Part shown: positions 18,443-26,553 of the stretch, in pieces | Layout: each line of letters opens with the position of its first letter | How positions within the stretch are numbered: the first letter of the stretch is position 1 | DNA from: Wandonia sp964447015 | Lineage (GTDB): Bacteria > Bacteroidota > Bacteroidia > Flavobacteriales_D > Crocinitomicaceae | Direction: 5' to 3' | Assembly (NCBI GenBank): GCA_964447015.1 | Contig: CAYUQU010000004.1 | Coordinates: 1-64,000, forward strand | Length of the DNA: 64,000 nt | The notes under the pieces: generated by a model | Told to the model about the DNA's origin: nothing | Databases searched by the model: none | What the model saw: the letters and a program-made list of their open reading frames with translations, nothing else | Position numbers and translations under genes: made by a program

Positions 18443-18951
18443 TCCACAAAGAGCTTTTTCAACTCGTGTGCATCTTTTGCAAGCATTTTCCCCGATAAAA
18501 TTAACGCCAACTGTTTACGTCTTAATGCGCCACTATATCTGTGTTTTTCTTCTTGTGTTTCAGGAATCAATTCAGGAACTTGAATTGGACCACCATTTTG
18601 GTCTACAGCAACAAAAGTGAAAATTGCTTCATTTGAACGAAACTTATTTCCTGTTACTGGATTTTCCACAAACACATCCACAAACACTTCCATAGAAGAA
18701 TTGAAGGCACGAGAAACTTTTGCCTCAAGCGTAACAATTGAAGAGTGGTCAATAGGAGCATTGAAAGCAACATTATTTACTGAAGCAGTAACAACTACAC
18801 GACGACAGTGGCGGTGTGCCGAAACACTAGCAATGACATCCATCCAAGCAAGCAGTTGCCCACCGAATAAATTCCCCAACGTGTTCGTGTCGTTTGGTAA
18901 AACAACTTTTGTAGATATAGCCAATGTTTCAGAAGCCTTTTTTGCTTTCAT
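18439..18951 (-). CDS. Acyl-CoA thioesterase (hotdog fold, YciA/ACOT type)
   Basis: The 170-residue protein has the ACOT hotdog motif Asn-Thr-Leu-Gly-Asn-Leu-Phe-Gly-Gly-Gln-Leu-Leu-Ala-Trp-Met-Asp (about 23-38), with Asn and Asp as likely catalytic residues, followed by a long strand with Ala-Ser-Val and Phe-Asn-Ala-Pro. It hydrolyses acyl-CoA to free acid and CoA; chain preference cannot be read from sequence. It is divergent from hemJ with two closely spaced -7 elements between them, and convergent with the GT9 gene. Confidence 0.88.
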   Translation of the reverse strand: MKAKKASETLAISTKVVLPNDTNTLGNLFGGQLLAWMDVIASVSAHRHCRRVVVTASVNNVAFNAPIDHSSIVTLEAKVSRAFNSSMEVFVDVFVENPVTGNKFRSNEAIFTFVAVDQNGGPIQVPELIPETQEEKHRYSGALRRKQLALILSGKMLAKDAHELKKLFVD

Positions 18952-18967
18952 TATTCCTAATTTTTAG

Positions 18968-18975
18968 CAAAGGTA
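18968..18975 (-). promoter_or_regulatory. -7 element for the acyl-CoA thioesterase
   Basis: TACCTTTG on the minus strand matches TAnnTTTG exactly and ends 16 bp before the ATG at 18951. Confidence 0.55.
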
Positions 18976-18995
18976 ACGAGAATTAAGAAATTCCG

Positions 18996-19003
18996 TACAT
19001 TTG
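18996..19003 (+). promoter_or_regulatory. -7 element for hemJ (leaderless)
   Basis: TACATTTG matches TAnnTTTG exactly and ends 5 bp before the ATG at 19009, so the mRNA should begin at or beside the start codon. It lies 20 bp from the opposing thioesterase -7 element. Confidence 0.6.
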
Positions 19004-19008
19004 ACACC

Positions 19009-19539
19009 ATGGAATTAGCTACCGTCAAGGCGTTACATATCATTTTTGTGGTGAGTTGGTTTGCAGGCTTGTTTTATATCGTGCGCCTTTTCATCTATCA
19101 CACCGAAAGTTTACAAAAACCAGAGAGCGAAGGCGAAGTGTTACGCAAGCAATTTCAACTCATGGAACGCAAATTGTGGTACATAATCACTTGGCCCGCA
19201 ATGATTTTGACGGTTGTGTTTGGTGTGTGGATGTTGGTCTTAGTTCCCGCATATCTATCGTTTCCGTGGATGCACTTGAAGCTGGGATTCATTGTTGTAC
19301 TTATTATTTACCACATCATATGTCACCGAATCTTTATTCAACTTAAAAACGGAATTTACACTTGGTCGTCAACTGGACTTAGAATTTGGAATGAAGTCGC
19401 AACACTGTTGCTCGTAGCTATTGTTTTCATTGTCGTGCTCAAATCTCACCTGGATTGGATTTGGGGAACCGTAGGGTTCTTCGCCGTAGCAATCGGACTA
19501 ATGGTGGGGATTAAGATTTATAAGAGGTTGAGGAAGTAA
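19009..19539 (+). CDS. hemJ: Protoporphyrinogen IX oxidase, HemJ type
   Basis: The 176-residue membrane protein should oxidise protoporphyrinogen IX to protoporphyrin IX in haem synthesis. It has about four or five hydrophobic segments and the HemJ N-terminus Val-Lys-Ala-Leu-His-Ile-Ile-Phe-Val-Val-Ser-Trp with His at position 10, known to be essential in HemJ, and Trp-Met-His-Leu-Lys-Leu near 88-93, carrying the conserved Lys. Length and membrane topology match the family (formerly UPF0093). hemL, an earlier step of the same pathway, lies at 44824-46122. No hemG or hemY is seen in this window. Confidence 0.85.
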   Translation: MELATVKALHIIFVVSWFAGLFYIVRLFIYHTESLQKPESEGEVLRKQFQLMERKLWYIITWPAMILTVVFGVWMLVLVPAYLSFPWMHLKLGFIVVLIIYHIICHRIFIQLKNGIYTWSSTGLRIWNEVATLLLVAIVFIVVLKSHLDWIWGTVGFFAVAIGLMVGIKIYKRLRK

Positions 19540-19615
19540 TTTCTCCAATTAAAAATCGAAGGTTCATTTCCACTACTCTATATTTTCCGTTATTTTTACC
19601 AAAAAAAGAACAATC

Positions 19616-20392
19616 ATGTCATACAATAATCTCTTAGTAGAACAAGTAGGAAAAACAACCATCATTACAATTAACCGCCCAAATCAGTTGAACGCGCTGA
19701 ACAAGGAAACAATTGAAGAATTAAACAAAGCGCTTTCTGCTGCGGATAAAGATTCAGGAGTTCGCGCAGTAATTTTGACTGGAAGTGGGGAAAAAGCATT
19801 TGTTGCGGGAGCAGACATTAAAGAATTTGCGCATTTTGACGTAGAGAAAGGAAAAGAGTTAAGTGCAAAAGGACATGAGTTGTTGTTTAATTTTGTTGAG
19901 CAAATGAATACACCGGTGATTGCCGCGATAAACGGATTTGCGCTTGGTGGTGGATTAGAACTTGCGATGTCGTCTCACATTCGAATTGCTTCAGACAATG
20001 CTAAAATGGGTCTCCCAGAAGTTTCTCTTGGCGTAATTCCAGGTTACGGAGGGACACAGCGTTTAGCACAATTAGTAGGGCGTGGAAAGGCTATGGAGAT
20101 GGTAACTACCGCAGGAATGATTCCTGCTGAAGAAGCACAAAAATGGGGCTTGGTGAACCATGTCGTTCCACAGGCAGAATTGCTCGACCTTGCACACAAA
20201 ATTGCTGGAAAAATAACGAACAATTCGGGTTCTGCAATTGCATCAGCTATTCGCGCTATCAATGCGAATTACACAGACGGCGTAAACGGTTTTCAAGTTG
20301 AAGTAGATGAATTCGGAAAGTGTTTCGGCACACCAGATTTTGTTGAAGGAACTACAGCCTTTATTGAGAAACGTAAAGCGGAATTCAAATAG
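19616..20392 (+). CDS. Enoyl-CoA hydratase/isomerase family protein
   Basis: The 258-residue crotonase-fold enzyme probably hydrates trans-2-enoyl-CoA in fatty acid or amino acid breakdown. It shows the oxyanion-hole segments Phe-Val-Ala-Gly-Ala-Asp-Ile-Lys (about 62-69) and Ala-Leu-Gly-Gly-Gly-Leu-Glu-Leu (about 108-115, with one catalytic Glu). The second Glu lies in Leu-Pro-Glu-Val-Ser-Leu-Gly-Val-Ile-Pro-Gly (about 133-143). Both acid residues of true hydratases are present. The length is normal. It stands alone; a palindrome and a long terminator hairpin follow it. Confidence 0.88.
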   Translation: MSYNNLLVEQVGKTTIITINRPNQLNALNKETIEELNKALSAADKDSGVRAVILTGSGEKAFVAGADIKEFAHFDVEKGKELSAKGHELLFNFVEQMNTPVIAAINGFALGGGLELAMSSHIRIASDNAKMGLPEVSLGVIPGYGGTQRLAQLVGRGKAMEMVTTAGMIPAEEAQKWGLVNHVVPQAELLDLAHKIAGKITNNSGSAIASAIRAINANYTDGVNGFQVEVDEFGKCFGTPDFVEGTTAFIEKRKAEFK

Positions 20393-20397
20393 TAGAA

Positions 20398-20413
20398 GCG
20401 CGATTCATCGCGC
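20398..20413. repeat. REP-like palindrome GCGCGAT-TC-ATCGCGC
   Basis: Two perfect 7-bp arms separated by 2 bp begin 5 bp after the enoyl-CoA hydratase stop. GC-rich palindromes of this form occur as dispersed repeats in Bacteroidota; I see one copy here. Confidence 0.5.
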
Positions 20414-20457
20414 CTAACTGGGTAACCATTCGCAGAAATGGATAGCATATTGATTAT

Positions 20458-20504
20458 AAAACACATAGGCACAATAGAACTATTCTATGTGCCTATGTGT
20501 TTTT
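20458..20504. terminator. Bidirectional terminator between enoyl-CoA hydratase and FKBP genes
   Basis: A 16-bp perfect stem (20458-20473 with 20488-20503) continues inward through one bulged A to a further 5-bp stem and a CTA loop. It has A residues on one side and T residues on the other, so it can stop transcription from both convergent genes. Confidence 0.85.
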
Positions 20505-20540
20505 AAAAAACTGAGATGTAACAAGCTTTCTTCGAAGCAA

Positions 20541-20999
20541 TTAATTCACGCTCAACAACTCAAGATCAAACAAAATCACAGTATTACCCGCTATAGTCGA
20601 GTTCCCATCCGGGCCATAACCGAGTTTTGAGGGAATGAGTAGTGTACCGCTTCCACCAACTTTGAAAAGGGGAATTCCTTCTGTCCATCCAGCAATCACG
20701 TTTTGTAAATTGAAAGAGGATCCTGTTGAGGGGCTTGAGTCAAAAGTAGAGCCACTTGTGTAGTAGCCGACATAAGCCACAGTTACATTGCTTGAGCTTG
20801 TGGGTTGAGCACCAGTTCCAGGGGTGTTGATGATATAGTACAAACCACTTGAGGTTGACTGCGCCGTTAGTTCGTTGTCAGAAAGATATTTTTCAATGAT
20901 TTCTTTGTCTTTTTGTAGCTGCTCCGCTTCATCAACTTCATCTTTTTTGCACGACACAAGGGTTAAAACACACAAGATTAGCAGTCCAAAACGCATCAT
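20541..20999 (-). CDS. FKBP-type peptidyl-prolyl cis-trans isomerase lipoprotein
   Basis: This 152-residue protein starts with a lipoprotein signal peptide whose lipobox is Leu-Val-Ser-Cys (Cys at about 17). An acidic linker leads to an FKBP domain (about 50-152) with Tyr-Val-Gly-Tyr-Tyr, Phe-Asp-Ser-Ser, Val-Ile-Ala-Gly-Trp-Thr-Glu-Gly, Ile-Pro-Ser-Lys-Leu-Gly-Tyr-Gly and a final Phe-Asp-Leu-Glu-Leu strand, the core of the FKBP active site. It should assist protein folding in the periplasm, tethered to a membrane. It is a lone gene with a terminator shared with the convergent hydratase. Confidence 0.9.
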   Translation of the reverse strand: MMRFGLLILCVLTLVSCKKDEVDEAEQLQKDKEIIEKYLSDNELTAQSTSSGLYYIINTPGTGAQPTSSSNVTVAYVGYYTSGSTFDSSPSTGSSFNLQNVIAGWTEGIPLFKVGGSGTLLIPSKLGYGPDGNSTIAGNTVILFDLELLSVN

Positions 21000-21076
21000 A
21001 TCAATCTAATTTTAATCAAAGATACAAAAACTAAAAGCTTAGGAAATCCATTTTTTTTGCTCGAATAGAACAAAGA

Positions 21077-22606
21077 CTATACAATTTTTGATAACCGACT
21101 CATTATCTTTTCCGGATCAACAATATTAAAACAGGTAGCAAATGAGCTCACAGTAACCCCCAACACACCGTGCAAATTGATACTTTGACCAGTTAAAAAC
21201 AAATTAGGGACTTTTGTTCTTGGGTCTATCATGGTTGCCATTGGGTTTGAAAAATCCTTTTGTATTCCATACATCGAACCAGAAGGGTCACCAATGTAAT
21301 CTTTGTAAGTCAGTGGAGTTGAACTATATACAGACTCAATGTGTTTTCTAATGTCGGGGAAAAGCACTTCCAATTCTTTGATTACTTTTTCTTCACACGC
21401 TTTTTTGAATTCGTAATAAGACTCTGCTCTTCTCCCTGGAATTGTAACTGTGTTAAAAGAATCCAACCAAGGATTCATTTCATCAAAATTCATGTAGGTT
21501 ATAATCGAAGCGGCCTCTGCAAACGAAGGATTTGGTTTTGACACGGTCATTGAAAACATCAGAGTCTGTGGCCAGTTTTCGTCAATTTTCCCGATTGCTT
21601 CCCATACAGCTTTTTCAGACTTGTGATGATAGAAGTTGTGATTGATATAGGGAAATGAATTTGGTTTAAACTTGAGGTGAACAGAAAACGAAGACTGGGT
21701 GTTTTTCAAGCTGTTTATTCTTGAAATATAGGCTTTGCGAAAATGAGTTTCACCAAATATTGACAAGGTTGTTTTTGGATGAGCGCTACAAATAAAGACA
21801 TCTCCAAAAACTGTCTCACCGTCTTTTAACTCAACGGATTCAACCTTGCCGTCAACACTGTAATTTGCCGAAACAACTTCGGCGCGCTTTACAACTTCAC
21901 CGCCTTGTTCGCGAATGCGTTTAGTCAAAAGTTTGGCGATTTGAGAACTTCCGTTTATGCAGCGATAGGCACTGTTGATATATCCATCTATAACTAGAGC
22001 GTGTACATAAAAAGGAGTCAATTCAGATTGACCAGCATAAAGCAAACTGTTTCCAAGAAGCACAGATTGAAGACGGAAATTGTCAGTGATTTCACAAATA
22101 ACATCTTTTAAGTTGCGCGTAAAAAAATCTGCCGAGAAATAGTCTGCAGCTTCATAACGCAAATTGTAGAGTGGAAATGCAGCACAAACGTCTTTTATCA
22201 ACTGGCAATATCTCGAAATGTTTTCTTTTTCGTTTGGAAAATGTTCACTGAGAATACGTTCAAAATTCTCATAACCTTGACCAATTGGATAGCTGATATC
22301 CTCTTCACCAAAATGAATTTTATCAGACCCATTTAGATCCATTCGCTGAAGCTGAAGCTGTTCTCGAATACCGAGAAATTTAAAAAAACGATCTAGATTT
22401 TGTCCACTTTCAAGTCCACCTAAATAGTGAACTCCTGTGTCAAAAACAACTTTGTCTCTGCTAAAGACCTGTAAATTGCCTCCAATTTGATGGTTTTTCT
22501 CCAACACAATTACCTTTTTTCCTTCGCCTGCAAGGATACAGCCACATTCAAGTCCGCCGAGTCCACCACCCACAATTACAACATCATATTTTTTGGTTCT
22601 ACTCAT
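21077..22606 (-). CDS. FAD-dependent oxidoreductase, phytoene desaturase / retinol saturase-like, pigment cluster
   Basis: The 509-residue protein has an N-terminal FAD/NAD-binding motif Val-Gly-Gly-Gly-Leu-Gly-Gly-Leu-Glu-Cys-Gly (about 11-21), a conserved Glu-Lys at the end of strand 2, and a C-terminal Gly-Gln-Ser-Ile-Asn-Leu-His-Gly-Val-Leu-Gly (about 480-490) that closes the FAD site in CrtI-type enzymes. It starts inside the end of the exporter fusion gene (4-bp overlap), so the two are coupled. Oxidoreductases of this kind recur in flexirubin/aryl polyene clusters, where a role in modifying the aryl ring or polyene is proposed; the actual reaction here is unknown. It is unlikely to be a carotenoid desaturase since no crtB or other crt gene is near. 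Confidence 0.75.
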   Translation of the reverse strand: MSRTKKYDVVIVGGGLGGLECGCILAGEGKKVIVLEKNHQIGGNLQVFSRDKVVFDTGVHYLGGLESGQNLDRFFKFLGIREQLQLQRMDLNGSDKIHFGEEDISYPIGQGYENFERILSEHFPNEKENISRYCQLIKDVCAAFPLYNLRYEAADYFSADFFTRNLKDVICEITDNFRLQSVLLGNSLLYAGQSELTPFYVHALVIDGYINSAYRCINGSSQIAKLLTKRIREQGGEVVKRAEVVSANYSVDGKVESVELKDGETVFGDVFICSAHPKTTLSIFGETHFRKAYISRINSLKNTQSSFSVHLKFKPNSFPYINHNFYHHKSEKAVWEAIGKIDENWPQTLMFSMTVSKPNPSFAEAASIITYMNFDEMNPWLDSFNTVTIPGRRAESYYEFKKACEEKVIKELEVLFPDIRKHIESVYSSTPLTYKDYIGDPSGSMYGIQKDFSNPMATMIDPRTKVPNLFLTGQSINLHGVLGVTVSSFATCFNIVDPEKIMSRLSKIV

Positions 22607-25600
22607 GATGTTTTTCGAAGGATAAAAAGATGATTTGAAGTCGTTTTAGAATGAGATTCCATTTCAAATGAAAGCCCGTGCTTCTGAGCAAAAGACTTTA
22701 CAAAGTCGCTCGAAAAGAAATTCAACTCACTCGTGGTTTTATTAAAACCGAACAATTTTGTAGAGAAGAACTCTGTACGTTCAGTATTTTTATGATGATT
22801 TAAATCGTCTGAAATTCCATCTCGAATAAACAAAATTCCATTTTCGTTTAGGTTTTCGGCACATGTCTCTAGTATGTGAGTTTGGAGATTCTCAGGTAAA
22901 TAATGAAGCACATCCATTAGGAATATAGCGTCTGCGTTTTGAGGAGTAATATTCTCCACGGGCGAAGAAAGAAAAGTCATTTTTTCATCTCTCAAATAAC
23001 AATTTGCTGCAAGTTCAATTTTGTCTTTATCGTAATCCACACCAATAATTTCTCGCTTAGGATTGGCGATTTTCAAATAATAGCTTAAGAACCCTAAACC
23101 ACAACCCAAATCGTAAATTTTTTGTCGATCTTCTAACAAACGACTATATAAATCGTAATTTTTGCGCTCTAAACGGTATTTAATTCTAAAATACCATTCG
23201 ATTATTGGAGATTTGTATAAGTAGTTGTACAATAGAGCAGGTTGGATATAACGTTCATCTTTTTTCTCTAATTGCAGTTTTTTATATTCTTCTTTGAAGT
23301 ATTTACCGATATTCTTTGTGCGTTCTGCATAGGTCTTGCCAAAAGACAAATCACTTGCTGAAATTCGGGGTAAAGCTTTGATTGTGATTAACCCATTTTT
23401 CAACAAAAAATCCGACTTAGACATCGCAAAATGAAAGCCATGTAAAACAATGGGCTGTATGTCAAGATTTAATTGCTCAGCAAGGTAAAAAGCACCTTTA
23501 TGAAAACGGCCGATTTCTTCTGTTTTACTTCGAGTTCCCTCTGGGAAAATCATGATGGAATACCCCTCGTCTATTAATTCTCTCATGCGTGGAAGCATAT
23601 TTTCATAACCTTCTGCGGCAGGCAAATAGTCTGCATATCTTACAGCGGCACCAAAAAATGGAGAGTTATATGCCCAAGAATTTGTCATGATGATTACGCG
23701 AGGGTTTAGCATAATCATAACTAGAATGTCAATAAAAGACTGGTGGTTAGCTATGATCAAAGCGGGCTTGTCATAATTTAAATTTTCTCGATTAATGATT
23801 TCTTTTCGCAAATTGAGCATCACATAAACTTGTGACCAAGTAAAAGCACGAAGAATGTGATGCATAGCATACTTAAGCTTTTTCTGCCCGAACGGAATGA
23901 TTCTGAAAATCAAAAGAGTTACACCGATAATAATACATCCCGACAGGAAAAATGTAAAAGCAAACAGCGAAATCAGAAATCCACTTAATGTTAAAGGGGC
24001 CTTTTTTTTCTCTGTTCGCCCAGAAATAAAGAAATCAAAAAGAATAGGTTGTACGACTAGAGAAATAAACAAGATAGCGCCAAGCCCGACAATGCTGATT
24101 AAGCCGATGCTGTGAATAGCAGGATGTGCAGCCAAAACAAGCACCCCTGTCCCTACAATTGTGGTAATAGCGGAGAGGACAATTCCCGTGCGAAACGAAG
24201 ACATACTGTCGCTACCTGTTCGATATTTGTTCAATTTACCTTCAGATATAAATATGGCAAAATCATCACCTAATCCAAAGATAAAGGTTGTAACTACGAC
24301 ATTTATAAGATTGAACTTGATATCCATCCACCCAGCAAAACCAAGAATCCAAATCCAGCTCAAAATCATCGGCAGAAAAGTAATAAGCGTGAGCTCTATG
24401 CGACCGAAATTGATTAAAAGCACGAGAAAAACTATAATTGATGAAACCAAAAGGATATAATTAAAATCTTCTTCAACGGAGCTCACCATTTTTTCGGTTA
24501 AGTCAGCACGGTCAAGCAGCACAAAATCTTCATTTGCTTGTAATGCGGCTTTGGTTTTTTCAAGTTGAGCACGTGAAGCGGTGATTACAGTTAAAATGGA
24601 TGTTTGACTACTGTCTATTGAAACAAGCTTTTCATACAAATCTGAAGTGAAGTCAAAAGAATCGAGTTCTATATTTTCGGGTTTTTCAGTAATCGTTTGT
24701 TTGAAAGAATTGAACGCCATGTCCGAATAGCCGAATTCTTCTGATGCCTGATCCAACACTTCGAATAGCGCAAATTCTCTTTCAGCCCAAAATTTTTCCC
24801 AATTGTTAAAGAGAACAACTTTTCTTTCTTCTGACAGAAAATAGGTAGATATTGAGAGGTAGTTTTTTAATAAGCTGTCACTTTTTTGGTCAGTCAACAA
24901 GTTTGTCAACAGCTCATTCTTTTGCATTGCGCTTTCAGGAGTGGAGTCACTCACCGCTACAAAAAGGCGTTTGTCTTCTTTTGCTGTAAAACCCGTATGT
25001 TTTTCTTCAGCTAGTCGAATATGCTCAGGATAATAGTTTAGTTTATCTAAATCTCCTTCAAAACCAACTTTAGACATTCCAGTTATCGCTACAATTGTAG
25101 CCACAACTGTGATTGCAAGTCCCCATTTTTTTGGGAGAACGATGCGACGTTTCGGTTTTGGGTCAGAAACAAGTGCTTTTTTTGTAAAACTCTCCAGCCA
25201 TTTTTTCGGGAGAATGACGGGAAGAAACAATAATACTCCAAACAAAGTTCCGACAAGAGACAAAGAGGCAAACAAACCAAAATCATTTAGTATAACAGAA
25301 TTTGCAAACACAAGTGCGCCAAAAGCCAACACGGTTGTGAAACAGCCGATAATAAGCGGGTGAGCCACATCGAGAAGCGTTTCGCGAACCGAGCCAGTAT
25401 GCTTTAAGTGTGTGAAAAAGTGGAACGAATAATCCATTATTATACCGATCACAACTGCTCCCGCACCAAGAGAAAGTCCAGTGATGTCAGGTCGAAGCCA
25501 GCCAATTATACCAAGACTAAACAACACGCCAAATGCGCCAGGAATCAAAAAGAAAATTGGAATAGTAATCTTTCTGTAATAAAAGAAAAGCAAGAACAAG

Positions 25601-26421
25601 ATGATGCTCAAGGACACAATTAGTGTGAGTAAAGTATCTTTTTTGACTTGCTTTGCATTTTCCAGCGCTACTCTGCCAGAATTGAAATAGTCAACTTCAA
25701 GCGTCAACCATGATTGTTGAGAAGTGTGTAATAACCAATCTTCAATTTCACTGAGCTTTGCTAACCGGTCTTCAGCGTGAAGAAACTGTTCAGAAAAAGC
25801 ACCGCGTAGAATGACTGAAGAGTCTGCTAGTGCGTAGCTTCCGTTAATTACTGTTATTGCTCCTCCACTTAAAGAGGAACCATAAGCTTCCATAATGGGT
25901 GGAACAAACTGAAAGGGGTCTTTGAAAAGGAATTTTTTGAAAAAGAAGCCTTCTGGAGTAAAAAGCGTTTCGTGGTTTGCCTTAAGTTTCTCTCGAATTT
26001 CTTCAGAATCTCCGAGTTGTTTTTTTATCTTGTTTGTATCAGCAAAATATGGAAGTTGTAGGTGGAAAAAATCATACACATCTTCTCCATCTGGTGCTTC
26101 ATGCGTCAAGTTGTCAATTAAACCAGGAAATGCCCTGTTAAGACCTTGCTGAAAATCTACAGCAACTTGTTGAAGACTGTCGAATGAAAGATCAGGTGAT
26201 TTGATGGAAATAATAAGTTCTTGATTTAACCCTTTGTTATTCAAGAGACTTGTATATTCTGAAAATTGTTTTCCCCCATCAATCGAATTTACAATGTCTT
26301 GGGTAATTCGAAGTTTGGAAACACCCACTCCCAGAATTGCCGAAATCGCGACAAACAAAGCAACAAACAAGGCTTTTTTTGAATGCCAAAACCTATACCA
26401 CGCCGCTACAATTTTACCCAT
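22603..26421 (-). CDS. Trifunctional fusion: MMPL/RND exporter + lysophospholipid-type acyltransferase + SAM methyltransferase
   Basis: Three domains are fused in 1272 residues. Residues 1 to about 830 form an MMPL-family exporter: one N-terminal membrane helix, a periplasmic domain, six helices (about 260-405), a second periplasmic domain and six more helices (about 650-800), with the proton-relay motifs Gly-x3-Asp-Tyr and Gly-Asp-Asp-Phe in the two halves. Residues about 870-1030 form a PlsC-like acyltransferase with His-Gln-Ser-Phe-Ile-Asp (His 893) and Pro-Glu-Gly-Thr-Arg (about 960). Residues about 1090-1272 form a class I methyltransferase with Asp-Leu-Gly-Cys-Gly-Leu-Gly. This fusion is known from flexirubin-type clusters; it probably methylates and acylates the pigment and moves it to the outer membrane. 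It is divergent from the lyase operon. Confidence 0.85.
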   Translation of the reverse strand: MGKIVAAWYRFWHSKKALFVALFVAISAILGVGVSKLRITQDIVNSIDGGKQFSEYTSLLNNKGLNQELIISIKSPDLSFDSLQQVAVDFQQGLNRAFPGLIDNLTHEAPDGEDVYDFFHLQLPYFADTNKIKKQLGDSEEIREKLKANHETLFTPEGFFFKKFLFKDPFQFVPPIMEAYGSSLSGGAITVINGSYALADSSVILRGAFSEQFLHAEDRLAKLSEIEDWLLHTSQQSWLTLEVDYFNSGRVALENAKQVKKDTLLTLIVSLSIILFLLFFYYRKITIPIFFLIPGAFGVLFSLGIIGWLRPDITGLSLGAGAVVIGIIMDYSFHFFTHLKHTGSVRETLLDVAHPLIIGCFTTVLAFGALVFANSVILNDFGLFASLSLVGTLFGVLLFLPVILPKKWLESFTKKALVSDPKPKRRIVLPKKWGLAITVVATIVAITGMSKVGFEGDLDKLNYYPEHIRLAEEKHTGFTAKEDKRLFVAVSDSTPESAMQKNELLTNLLTDQKSDSLLKNYLSISTYFLSEERKVVLFNNWEKFWAEREFALFEVLDQASEEFGYSDMAFNSFKQTITEKPENIELDSFDFTSDLYEKLVSIDSSQTSILTVITASRAQLEKTKAALQANEDFVLLDRADLTEKMVSSVEEDFNYILLVSSIIVFLVLLINFGRIELTLITFLPMILSWIWILGFAGWMDIKFNLINVVVTTFIFGLGDDFAIFISEGKLNKYRTGSDSMSSFRTGIVLSAITTIVGTGVLVLAAHPAIHSIGLISIVGLGAILFISLVVQPILFDFFISGRTEKKKAPLTLSGFLISLFAFTFFLSGCIIIGVTLLIFRIIPFGQKKLKYAMHHILRAFTWSQVYVMLNLRKEIINRENLNYDKPALIIANHQSFIDILVMIMLNPRVIIMTNSWAYNSPFFGAAVRYADYLPAAEGYENMLPRMRELIDEGYSIMIFPEGTRSKTEEIGRFHKGAFYLAEQLNLDIQPIVLHGFHFAMSKSDFLLKNGLITIKALPRISASDLSFGKTYAERTKNIGKYFKEEYKKLQLEKKDERYIQPALLYNYLYKSPIIEWYFRIKYRLERKNYDLYSRLLEDRQKIYDLGCGLGFLSYYLKIANPKREIIGVDYDKDKIELAANCYLRDEKMTFLSSPVENITPQNADAIFLMDVLHYLPENLQTHILETCAENLNENGILFIRDGISDDLNHHKNTERTEFFSTKLFGFNKTTSELNFFSSDFVKSFAQKHGLSFEMESHSKTTSNHLFILRKTS

Positions 26422-26469
26422 TTTATTTTCTCAATACGACAAATGCCCGATTTCTATATATCAATAGAG

Positions 26470-26477
26470 CAAAGTTA
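26470..26477 (-). promoter_or_regulatory. -7 element for the exporter/oxidoreductase operon
   Basis: TAACTTTG on the minus strand is an exact TAnnTTTG match; predicted leader is about 44 nt to the ATG at 26421. It forms a divergent pair with 26489-26496, with 11 bp between the two elements. Confidence 0.55.
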
Positions 26478-26488
26478 ATTTTTTTATC

Positions 26489-26496
26489 TAATTTTG
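26489..26496 (+). promoter_or_regulatory. -7 element for the tyrosine ammonia-lyase / polyene operon
   Basis: TAATTTTG is an exact TAnnTTTG match; predicted leader is about 50 nt to the ATG at 26554. Confidence 0.55.
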
Positions 26497-26553
26497 GCTT
26501 TTGAATTTTCGGGAGTCTTGCGACTTCTTGTTATAAAAACCGAAGAATAATAA

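Noticed and set aside
21077..22606. Carotenoid desaturase (crtI) identity
   Set aside because: The fold is similar, but there is no phytoene synthase or other crt gene nearby, and the gene is coupled to the pigment exporter fusion.
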